A stretch of DNA of 64,000 nucleotides. It comes from Microbacterium sp. 1.5R (GTDB lineage: Bacteria; Actinomycetota; Actinomycetes; Actinomycetales; Microbacteriaceae). This document shows, in pieces, positions 44,464 to 51,422 of this stretch. Position 1 is the stretch's first letter, and the number at the start of each line of letters is the position of its first letter. Below the pieces are notes generated by a model. It was given only the letters and a program-made list of their open reading frames with translations, was not told the DNA's origin and made no database searches. The position numbers and the translations under genes were made by a program. The stretch lies in the NCBI RefSeq assembly GCF_001889265.1, contig NZ_CP018151.1, positions 2,790,001 through 2,854,000 of the forward strand, written 5' to 3'.

Positions 44464-46196
44464 CGGAACACCTTGCGCATCCACATCGCGAGCCCTTCGA
44501 CGACGAGCACCGTGACGAGGATCATCAGTACGATCGCCGTCACGGTCTCATAGCGCGAACCCTGGCTGGCGTTGAGCAGGTAGTACCCGACACCGCCTCC
44601 GCCGACGATGCCGAGGATGGTCGCGGCGCGGATGTTCGTGTCGAGCATGTAGAAGCTGTGCCCGATGAGGGCCTGCATGCCCTGCGGCACGGTCGCCGAG
44701 GCGTAAGTCTGCAGCCGGGTGGCGCCGACCGCCCGCAGGGCCCGCTCGGGCCCACGGTCGACCTCCTCGAGGGAATCGGCGATCAGCTTGCCGAGCAGAC
44801 CGATGCCGCCGATGGCCAGCGCGATGACTCCCGCCTGGGCGCCGAGGCCGGTGATGACGACGAGTACGATCGCGAGGATCAGCTCGGGAATGCCGCGGAT
44901 GCCGACGAGCAGGAAGCGCGCGATGCCCCGCGCTCCCGCTCCGGGTGCGACGTTGCTCGCGGCGAGGGAGCCGAGGATCAGCGACGGCAGCAGCGTGAGC
45001 ACCGTCGCCGCGAGTGCGATCGCGACCGTGTCCCGCATGGCCGCGATCATCGCCGACGCCTCATAGCTGCCGAATGACGGCGGCCAGAACTTCGCTGCGA
45101 CCTCGGGGAGCTTGGCCCAGAAGGTGAAGAAGTCCATCCAGTTGATCTGGCTGACGACGACGCTGCCGATGACGACGAGCACCGCCGTCCCGATGCCGAT
45201 CGTGTTGCGCACCCGCTCCGCGGTCCACGGTCGACGCACGGCGGTCTGCGGGCTGGCCGCCCACTCCGGGCGCTCCGTCGTCGCCGCGCCCGTCGCCCCG
45301 CGCAGTCGCGGGTGGATGATGCGGTCGATCCACGACCGCGTCTGCCGCTGCTGGCCGAGCATTGCCCCGCGCACCAGGCTCGACACGATCTCCATCACGA
45401 CGCACAGGACGAAGATGACCAGGGCGATGCCGAGGCCCTTGCCGTAGTTCAGCGACTTGAAGGCGTAGGACATCTCGAGTCCGAGGCCGGCCACGCCCAC
45501 GTAGCCGAGCACGACGCTGCCGCGCAGGTTGATGTCGTTGCGGTGCAGCACCGTCGCGACCCAGCTCGGCAGCACCTGGGGAAGGATTCCTGAGGCGAAC
45601 TCCTGCATCTTCGATCCGCCCGCGGCGCGGATCGCGAGCCGGGGGCCCTCGTCGATCTGCTCGATCGCGTCGGCGAACATCTTCGAGATCATCCCGATCG
45701 AATGGATGCCGATGGCGAGGATGCCGGGCAGGGTGCCGAGCGAGAACATGAGAACGAACGCCATCGCGAGCACGACGTCCGGCAGCGCTCGGGTGAGCAC
45801 TCCCACGAACCGCGCGGCGGCACGCCATCCGTTGCCGGGGGTCGTGTTGGAGGCTGCGAGGTAGGCGATCGGCACCGACAGGGCGGCGGCGAGCAACGTG
45901 CCGACGAGCACGAGCCCGACGGTGAGGGCGATCAGCCAGGCGAGGTCGGCCGGTTCAGGGAACGAGAGGCCGCCGACTCGGGCCATGAAGTTCTCGGCGT
46001 TGCCCCAGCTCTGCACCATCGCCGGGATCGAGATGCCGACCTCGTCGACCGCGAGGATGCCGAGCACCAGGAGCGCCAGCAGCGTCAGCCCGGCGGCGAT
46101 GCGCTCGGCGGAGATCGGGCGGCGAGGAGCTCGATCGGCGACACTCGTGCGTGCGGGGGTCGCGTGCCCCCGCGGCGGGTCCGAGAGGACGGTCAT
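44460..46196 (-). CDS. phnE: Phosphonate ABC transporter permease, two PhnE units fused
   Basis: A 578-residue membrane protein made of two homologous permease halves (about 40-290 and 340-578), each with about six helices and the EAA-type coupling loop. Compare FADAIEQIDEGPRLAIRAAGGSKMQEFASGILPQVLPS with IADSLEEVDRGPERALRAVGATRLQTYASATVPQGMQA. PhnE normally dimerises; fusion gives the same pore from one polypeptide. A charged linker of about 50 residues joins the halves. ATG 46196 overlaps the phnC stop (ATGA). Confidence 0.92.
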   Translation of the reverse strand: MTVLSDPPRGHATPARTSVADRAPRRPISAERIAAGLTLLALLVLGILAVDEVGISIPAMVQSWGNAENFMARVGGLSFPEPADLAWLIALTVGLVLVGTLLAAALSVPIAYLAASNTTPGNGWRAAARFVGVLTRALPDVVLAMAFVLMFSLGTLPGILAIGIHSIGMISKMFADAIEQIDEGPRLAIRAAGGSKMQEFASGILPQVLPSWVATVLHRNDINLRGSVVLGYVGVAGLGLEMSYAFKSLNYGKGLGIALVIFVLCVVMEIVSSLVRGAMLGQQRQTRSWIDRIIHPRLRGATGAATTERPEWAASPQTAVRRPWTAERVRNTIGIGTAVLVVIGSVVVSQINWMDFFTFWAKLPEVAAKFWPPSFGSYEASAMIAAMRDTVAIALAATVLTLLPSLILGSLAASNVAPGAGARGIARFLLVGIRGIPELILAIVLVVITGLGAQAGVIALAIGGIGLLGKLIADSLEEVDRGPERALRAVGATRLQTYASATVPQGMQALIGHSFYMLDTNIRAATILGIVGGGGVGYYLLNASQGSRYETVTAIVLMILVTVLVVEGLAMWMRKVFR

Positions 46197-47038
46197 GAGG
46201 CCCGCGCCTTGTCGAGCTGGGCGACGTCGACCGTGATCTCGGTGAGTTCGTCCTGCACGGCGCGGATCTCTGCGGTGGTCGTGGCGACGCGGCCGTAGAT
46301 CTCCATGACCTCGGCCTTGGTCAGGTCGCCGGTCGGGGTGTCGAGCACGATCTCGCCGTGGCGCAGCCCCACGATGCGGTCGGCCCACGAGATCGCGAGG
46401 TCGACCTGGTGCAGGCTGCAGACGACCGTGAGCCCCTCGTCGGCGGCGATCTCACGGATCAGCGCCATCACCTGGTCGCTGGACTCCGGGTCGAGGGATG
46501 CGACGGGCTCGTCGGCGAGCAGGATGTCGGGCTTCTGCATCAGCGCGCGGGCGATCGCCACGCGCTGCTGCTGGCCGCCGGAGAGGGTGTCGCTGCGCTG
46601 ATAGGCCCGGTCGAGCAGCCCGACGCGATCGAGGTGCTCGAGGGCGCGCAGCTTCGCCGCCTTCGAGTAGCCCCAGAGGCCGAGCCGCGGGCCGCGGACC
46701 TCCGACAGAGATCCGGTGAGCACGTTCTCGAGCACCGTCAGCGAGGGCACGAGCTCGAACTGCTGGAAGATGAATCCCACCCGGCTGCGGAGGGCGCGCA
46801 GCGCCTTGCCCTTGAGCGTCGGGACCTTCGCGCCGAGCACCTCGATCTCACCCGAGGTCGGCACCTCGAGACCGTCGAGGTGGCGCAGCAGCGTCGACTT
46901 GCCCGAGCCGGAGAGCCCGAGCAGCACGACGATCTCGCCGCGTGAGACCTGCAGCGATGCGTTCTTCAGCGCGGTGGTCGAGCCGAAGGTCTTCGTCACA
47001 CCGTCCAGGCGGATGAGGGCATCGGTTGCCGTGTTCAT
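46193..47038 (-). CDS. phnC: Phosphonate ABC transporter ATP-binding protein
   Basis: A 281-residue ABC ATPase with Walker A LLGLSGSGKSTLLRHLDGLE, Q-loop FIFQQFELVPSLTVLENVL, signature TLSGGQQQRVAIARALMQ, Walker B ILLADEPVASLD and H-loop CSLHQ. The C-terminal 40 residues extend beyond the core, as in PhnC. It energises import with the fused PhnE and PhnD. GGAGAA is 6 nt before ATG 47038. A 129-bp structured gap separates it from phnD, so it may be made at a lower level than the binding protein. Confidence 0.93.
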   Translation of the reverse strand: MNTATDALIRLDGVTKTFGSTTALKNASLQVSRGEIVVLLGLSGSGKSTLLRHLDGLEVPTSGEIEVLGAKVPTLKGKALRALRSRVGFIFQQFELVPSLTVLENVLTGSLSEVRGPRLGLWGYSKAAKLRALEHLDRVGLLDRAYQRSDTLSGGQQQRVAIARALMQKPDILLADEPVASLDPESSDQVMALIREIAADEGLTVVCSLHQVDLAISWADRIVGLRHGEIVLDTPTGDLTKAEVMEIYGRVATTTAEIRAVQDELTEITVDVAQLDKARAS

Positions 47039-47082
47039 GTCAGTTCTCCAGGGTCGTGGCGTCGAGCGTGATTCTTGCGGGT

Positions 47083-47173
47083 GAGCGCCCCGCGCTCCGC
47101 TGCCCCGGGGTGGGAGCACACTGCGGAACGGGGGCGCTCGGCTGACGCTGCGGTCAGCGATCGGGCGTCAGCC
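47083..47173 (-). promoter_or_regulatory. Two intercistronic stem-loops between phnD and phnC
   Basis: Stem 1 at 47140-47173 pairs GGCTGACGC with GCGTCAGCC (9 bp, 16-nt loop) and includes the phnD stop codon. Stem 2 at 47083-47139 pairs GAGCGCCCC with GGGGCGCTC (9 bp) around a GC-rich interior. No T run follows. The likely role is mRNA stabilisation of the phnD part or partial termination. Confidence 0.6.
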
Positions 47174-48097
47174 CTGGCACTGCTCCGCTTCGGTCTCCTT
47201 GCAGATGTCGCGGATCAGGTCGTAGTACGCGTCGTCGACGGGCTTGGTGGCGTAGAACACGCTGCGGAACGCATCAGTGTCCGCGCCCTCGATGCCGGCG
47301 GCGATGATGTCGTCGATCGTGATCTCGGAGAGTCCGTCGATGAGCTCCTGCGCGACGTCGTCCGGCAGTGTCGACGAGTAGACGAGCGGCGCTCCGGGGA
47401 CCATGGTCTCGTCGATGACCTTGACGGCATCCGACTTCTCGACCTCGGAGTCCTCGGCGAATCCGACCTCGCACTCGACGCCTTCGCCGACCTTCTGCAC
47501 GCTCACGTCATGCTTGCCCGCGAAGACGGGCGTGATGTCGGCCTTGGGGTCGATGCCCGCCTCGAGCAGGTTGTAGGAGGGGAAGAGGTATCCCGACGTC
47601 GACGAGGGATCGACGAAGCAGACCTTCTTGCCGGCGAAGTCCTCGATGCTCGAGATGTCGCTGTCGGCAGGCACGATGGCCTGGGAGTAGTACCCGGGCT
47701 CCTGGCCCTCCTCGGTCACGATCGAGGAGATCGGGGTGAGCTTCGCGCCGTTGTTCGTGGCGGTGACGTAGGTGAAACCGGAGAACGAGGCGACATCGAC
47801 CTTGCCGGCGACGGCTGCCTCGATGAGCGCCGCGTAGTCGGTGGACTCGTGGTACTCCACCGTCTTGCCGGTGATCTCGGCGATGTAGTCCATGAGCGGC
47901 TGGTAGTTCGTCTCGGTGTCGACCGAGTCGGGCACGACGCCGAAGACGAGCGTGTTCTCGTCGACGGCGAATCCGCCGGCGGCCGATGATGCGTCGGCAC
48001 CGGACGCGCCGGTGGCCTCTGCGGAGCCGGAGCAGGCGGCGAGGCCGAGCGCGAGGATCGCGGCGCCGGCGAGTACGGGGAGAGCGCGGAGCTTCAT
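47168..48097 (-). CDS. phnD: Phosphonate ABC transporter substrate-binding lipoprotein
   Basis: A 309-residue protein with a lipoprotein signal peptide: MKLRALPVLAGAAILALGLAAC, cleavage before Cys22 in LAAC. The mature part is PhnD-like: TLVFGVVPDSVDTETNYQPLMDYIAEITGKTVEYHESTDYAALIEA, then DVASFSGFTYV, and FVDPSSTSGYLFPSYNLL with the SSTSG phosphonate-binding loop. It captures aminophosphonate outside the membrane for PhnCE. First gene of the operon. AAAGGTCC precedes the ATG. Confidence 0.93.
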   Translation of the reverse strand: MKLRALPVLAGAAILALGLAACSGSAEATGASGADASSAAGGFAVDENTLVFGVVPDSVDTETNYQPLMDYIAEITGKTVEYHESTDYAALIEAAVAGKVDVASFSGFTYVTATNNGAKLTPISSIVTEEGQEPGYYSQAIVPADSDISSIEDFAGKKVCFVDPSSTSGYLFPSYNLLEAGIDPKADITPVFAGKHDVSVQKVGEGVECEVGFAEDSEVEKSDAVKVIDETMVPGAPLVYSSTLPDDVAQELIDGLSEITIDDIIAAGIEGADTDAFRSVFYATKPVDDAYYDLIRDICKETEAEQCQG

Positions 48098-48152
48098 GAG
48101 GACCTTTCAGAGTGGGAGGGGTGATCCACGAGCCACTCTGACAGGGCAACAG

Positions 48153-48184
48153 CCAAGATATGTACCTAACTTGGAAGAGTTCAA
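48153..48184 (-). promoter_or_regulatory. phnD promoter with 22-bp near-palindromic operator
   Basis: On the minus strand TTGAAC (48179-48184), an 18-bp spacer and TATCTT (48155-48160) form the promoter. At 48153-48174 the halves CCAAGATATGT and ACCTAACTTGG form a 22-bp palindrome with 18 of 22 symmetric positions and a GTAC centre. It covers the -10 and most of the spacer, so a bound repressor would block transcription. The divergent GntR/UTRA gene starts 94 bp away and is the likely binder. Confidence 0.75.
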
Positions 48185-48267
48185 GGTCCGTTCACCCGGT
48201 CTTTCCTCGGATGAACATCGAGGGAACGCGCAACCGTTCCACCTCGGTAGCGAAGTAGTATGCCTAT

Positions 48268-49011
48268 GTGGCCGAAGCTGTATACACCCAGATCGCAGAC
48301 GACCTCCGCGCGCAGATCGCGGCGGGCACCCTGCGCCCCGGCGACGACGTGCCGACCGAGGCGGAGCTCGCCGAACGGTGGCGCACCTCGCGGGGTCCGA
48401 TCAGGAACGCCCTCGCCGCCCTGCGCGGAGAGGGCCTGATCGAGACGGGGCGGGGACGCCCCGCGCGGGTCGTGTCGCGCAAGGCCAGCCAGGCGGTCGA
48501 TGTGTCGGTGCCGTTCACTCGCTGGGCCCGCGATCTCGGGGTGACTCCGGGCGCGCAGACGCAGGAGTTGAGCCTTCGCAGGGCCGGTGACCGCGCAGAA
48601 CTGCTCGGAGTGTCGCCCGAAGACACGATCGTCAGTGTCGTGCGACTGCGCCTGCTCGACGGCAGGCCGACGATGCTCGAGCGGCTCTTCTACACCGAGG
48701 CAGTAGGACGACGACTGCTCGACGTCGACACGGACGAGGTCTCGATCACGGAGTACCTCGGGTCGGTGGGACACCCGATCGTCGGGCTCGAGCACCAGAT
48801 CGACGCCGTCGCCGCCGACGAGCAGGATGCCGCCCTGCTGCGCGTGCCGCAGGGAACGCCGATCCTTCGACTCAGCCGCATCTCCCGTGATGCGAGCGGG
48901 CGCATCTTCGAGGCGTCCGAAGATCGCTACCTCAGCGAGGTGGTGCGGTTCACGGTCGCGGCGTCGGGGATCTCGACGGACGGGCACTACATGCGTGCAG
49001 TGGGCGGCTGA
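48268..49011 (+). CDS. GntR/UTRA-family regulator of the phosphonate operon
   Basis: A 247-residue protein. The GntR winged helix is at about 1-70: YTQIADDLRAQIAAGTLRPGDDVPTEAELAERWRTSRGPIRNALAALRGEGLIETGRGRPARV in pieces. The C-terminal UTRA effector domain runs about 90-240, with DTIVSVVRLRLLDGRPTMLERLFY and PQGTPILRLSRISRDASGRIFEASEDRYL. This is the PhnF/HutC branch. Divergent from phnD across a 170-bp gap with a clear operator; likely a repressor relieved by a phosphonate-related ligand. GTG 48268 follows TAGTAT at 6 nt (leaderless). Confidence 0.88.
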   Translation: MAEAVYTQIADDLRAQIAAGTLRPGDDVPTEAELAERWRTSRGPIRNALAALRGEGLIETGRGRPARVVSRKASQAVDVSVPFTRWARDLGVTPGAQTQELSLRRAGDRAELLGVSPEDTIVSVVRLRLLDGRPTMLERLFYTEAVGRRLLDVDTDEVSITEYLGSVGHPIVGLEHQIDAVAADEQDAALLRVPQGTPILRLSRISRDASGRIFEASEDRYLSEVVRFTVAASGISTDGHYMRAVGG

Positions 49012-49065
49012 GAGCCGGCCTGTCGATCGGCATCGATTCCTCGAGGTGACTCGTCGGAGGAAGCC

Positions 49066-49113
49066 GATCGCGAGCGCGATGGGGATCAGATTCCAAAGAC
49101 CGCGCTCGCGATC
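49066..49113. repeat. 13-bp perfect inverted repeat in the 315-bp gap after the GntR gene
   Basis: GATCGCGAGCGCG (49066-49078) and CGCGCTCGCGATC (49101-49113) are perfect complements separated by 22 nt. No T run follows, so this is not a classic terminator. The gap 49012-49326 has no gene that I can support; AT content rises in its second half. Confidence 0.7.
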
Positions 49114-49260
49114 ACAGCGCTGGGGATGCGCTATTTCTGGGGTATACCCAATGTAAGCGCCCGGCTACACCATGGAACACGGTCTATAGTCGAGATCTAC
49201 CCTGGACTTTCGTCTAGGTTTCACGGCGAAAACCCCGGAATTCCGCGGATCTGGCTCCCA

Positions 49261-49282
49261 GCGTACCGGAATACCGGTACGC
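49261..49282 (-). terminator. Hairpin downstream of the histidine kinase gene
   Basis: GCGTACCGG-AATA-CCGGTACGC, 9-bp perfect stem with a 4-nt loop, 44 bp after the histidine kinase stop. It lacks a run of U, as many actinobacterial terminators do. It also serves as an end for the opposite strand after the GntR gene. Confidence 0.5.
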
Positions 49283-49326
49283 AATCCCTGCCATTTTCAA
49301 GCCGGGATGCTGGGATGCCGGAGGCG

Positions 49327-50469
49327 TCAGACGATCGGCAGCAGCGCCGAGACGACCCAGCGGCCGTCGACTTCGCCGGCGCTGAATTCGCCGCTGGCAC
49401 CGAGAACTCGTTCGGCCATGCGGCCGATGCCCGTGCGGCTCGAGGAGAGCTCTCGACGCGGCGTGACGGAGAGCGGACTGCTCACCGCCATCTTCGCGGC
49501 GTCGTCGTCGATGTCGAATCGGATCTCGACTTCGCCCGCGCCGGCGTACTTGAGGACGTTGGTGGCGGACTCTCGCATGATGCGCGCGAGGATGATCTCG
49601 GCGGCCCGCGGGACGCGCTCATCGGAGGGGTCGCCGATGACGGCCACGGCATGGCCGGCGGCTTCGAACTCCTGCGCGGCCTCCTCGACGGAGGCCACCA
49701 GATCACCGGAGGGCATTCCCTCGGAGCGGGGTCCGTCGTCTGCGAGGTCGATCACGAAGCGGAGGTCGGTCATCGCCTTGCGTGCGGCGATGCGAATCGC
49801 CTCCTGCGAATCTCTGCTCGTGCGATCGTCGTCGAGCATCTGCACGTGCAGCGCCACCACGGTGAGGTGGTGCGCGATGCTGTCGTGCAGCTCGCCGGCG
49901 ATCCAGCGCCGCTCAGCGAGTACTGCCTGGCGTTCCTGCTCGGCCTTCTCGGCCAGTTGCATCTCGAGCGTCCGCCCTCGAGCGAATGCCAGGCGAAGCG
50001 CATAGCCGACGGCTCCGGATACTGCGGCGCCGACCAGGAAGATGCCGATGTTGAACGCATCCGTCGAATCGCCCATGGCGACCAACGCGGATGCGACGAG
50101 GAAGACTCCGACATAGGACAGGACCAGTGAGGTCCACCCCAGGCGCACGATCAAGCCGGCCGCGAAAGCGGCGACGGTCAGCACCTGGGCTTCGATGCCG
50201 GGGATGAAGGATAGGGCGAACACGACGCCGAGGGCGTATGTCGCGATGAATGGCGACCAGAGGAAGAGGCCGAGGACTGCAGTGGATGCGATCCCGATTG
50301 CCGCTGTCAGAGGTTCGAGCCCCGGAGGGAGGAACAGTCCGACGATGTCGAAGATGACGATGGTCCCGACGACCGCCAAAACGGCGATGCGTTCTATCGT
50401 GCTGAGCTTCTCGCCCCTGCCGAGTCGGGTGACGTCAGAGCGGTCACCCGTCGAAAGACTTGAAGCCAT
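49327..50469 (-). CDS. NarL-type sensor histidine kinase
   Basis: A 380-residue membrane kinase. About five or six helices (35-170) with almost no extracytoplasmic loop form the sensor. The dimerisation region is ERRWIAGELHDSIAHHLTVVALHVQML, phospho-acceptor His in ELHDSIAHH. The N-box is ESATNVLKYA. The expected DxGxG box is missing (KMAVSSPLSVTPRRE), whereas the GIGRMAERV segment is kept, so ATP binding is atypical or weak. It is divergent from its response regulator. AAAGGAG lies upstream of ATG 50469 at a 10-nt spacing. A 15-codon ORF with a perfect ribosome site ends 29 nt before the start. Confidence 0.88.
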   Translation of the reverse strand: MASSLSTGDRSDVTRLGRGEKLSTIERIAVLAVVGTIVIFDIVGLFLPPGLEPLTAAIGIASTAVLGLFLWSPFIATYALGVVFALSFIPGIEAQVLTVAAFAAGLIVRLGWTSLVLSYVGVFLVASALVAMGDSTDAFNIGIFLVGAAVSGAVGYALRLAFARGRTLEMQLAEKAEQERQAVLAERRWIAGELHDSIAHHLTVVALHVQMLDDDRTSRDSQEAIRIAARKAMTDLRFVIDLADDGPRSEGMPSGDLVASVEEAAQEFEAAGHAVAVIGDPSDERVPRAAEIILARIMRESATNVLKYAGAGEVEIRFDIDDDAAKMAVSSPLSVTPRRELSSSRTGIGRMAERVLGASGEFSAGEVDGRWVVSALLPIV

Positions 50470-50498
50470 ACTTCAGTATCTCCTTTTCGCCATATAGA

Positions 50499-50546
50499 TT
50501 AGCGGTAGAAGCCGAAGAAGTGACCAACCTGGTTCCAGAAAGACAT
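50499..50546 (-). CDS. Candidate 15-residue aromatic peptide upstream of the sensor kinase
   Basis: The minus strand reads AAAGGAGGTGA (50553-50563), a full-length complement of the 16S 3' end and the strongest ribosome site in the window, then 6 nt, then ATG and 15 codons giving MSFWNQVGHFFGFYR and TAA. Seven residues are aromatic (four Phe, Trp, Tyr, with His), with a single Arg at the end. No signal peptide or cleavage motif is visible. It lies in an AT-rich gap, 29 nt before the kinase gene. It may be an autoinducer sensed by the kinase, a membrane-active peptide, or a translational leader. No match is recalled; the ORF is too short for gene finders. Confidence 0.6.
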   Translation of the reverse strand: MSFWNQVGHFFGFYR

Positions 50547-50695
50547 ATACGTTCACCTCCTTTATTGCACTTTTGACTAGCGATGTACTCATCTTCTCGG
50601 TGATCTGCGAGCGGCACATCTGTCTCACGGCTACACCTCGATAGCCAAAGGTCTAATACCTCGCGCCGCAGGTAGACCCCGGTTAGGCTTCCTCC

Positions 50696-51349
50696 ATGTC
50701 CCAAATCCGCGTCGTGATCGTCGATGACGATCCCCTGGTGCGCTCAGCGCTCTCTCACTTCGTCTCCCGCGACCCGGAGATCACGGTGATCGCCGAGGCG
50801 GAGTCCGGGCTCGAGGGCATCGAGGTCGTGGAACGCGAGCGTCCCGACGTCGTGATGATGGACGTGCAGATGCCGGAAATGAACGGCATCGAGGCGACGG
50901 CGGTGATCAGCGAACGCTGGCCTGAGATCAAGATCCTCGCGGTCACCACGCTGGACGGCAGCGACACCGTGCTTCCGATGCTCAGCGCAGGTGCGTCGGG
51001 CTATCTGCTGAAGGACTCGAGCGCGGCGAGCATTCTCGAGGGTGTGCGAGAGGTGTACAGCGGAGCGAGCTCGCTGTCGCCGCGGATCGCGTCGCTGCTG
51101 ATCAAGCACGTGCGGGATACGGAGCCCGTCGGGGGCGACGACACCCTGGAGGCGCTCACGGATCGCGAGCAGGAGGTGCTGCAGCGACTCGCGCAGGGGA
51201 TGTCCAACGCCGAGATCGCGCGCACACTGATCGTGTCGGAGGGAACCGTGAAGGCCCACCTCGGCCGCATCATGTCGAAGTGGCACGTGCGCGATCGCGT
51301 GCAGATCCTCGTCACGGCAGCGCACGCCGGGCTGGTCGACTTCCGCTGA
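50696..51349 (+). CDS. NarL/LuxR-type response regulator
   Basis: A 217-residue protein. The receiver domain is at 1-120, with IVDDDPLVRSAL (acidic pocket), VVMMDVQMPEMNGIE (phospho-acceptor Asp about 55), VTTLD and YLLKD (switch Thr and Lys). The C-terminal LuxR HTH reads LTDREQEVLQRLAQGMSNAEIARTLIVSEGTVKAHLGRIMSKW. It is the natural partner of the divergent kinase and probably controls the peptide/kinase promoter in the 226-bp gap. ATG 50696 is preceded by TAGGCT at 6 nt (leaderless). Confidence 0.92.
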   Translation: MSQIRVVIVDDDPLVRSALSHFVSRDPEITVIAEAESGLEGIEVVERERPDVVMMDVQMPEMNGIEATAVISERWPEIKILAVTTLDGSDTVLPMLSAGASGYLLKDSSAASILEGVREVYSGASSLSPRIASLLIKHVRDTEPVGGDDTLEALTDREQEVLQRLAQGMSNAEIARTLIVSEGTVKAHLGRIMSKWHVRDRVQILVTAAHAGLVDFR

Positions 51350-51358
51350 GGCGGGACC

Positions 51359-51422
51359 CCTGACCGGCGAGACCGCTGACCGGCGGGATCGCTGACCGGC
51401 GGGATCGCTGACCAGCGGGATC
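51359..51422. repeat. Four tandem 16-bp repeats after the response regulator
   Basis: Unit GCTGACCGGCGGGATC, four copies (the first and last with substitutions), filling the 71-bp gap to the convergent HNH gene stop at 51421. Similar GCCGGGCAC-type repeats continue into the HNH gene's C-terminal codons. It may act as a bidirectional transcription end or recombination site. Confidence 0.85.

Noticed and set aside
49066..49113. Transposon inverted repeats
   Set aside because: Only 22 bp separate the arms, with no transposase and no target duplication.
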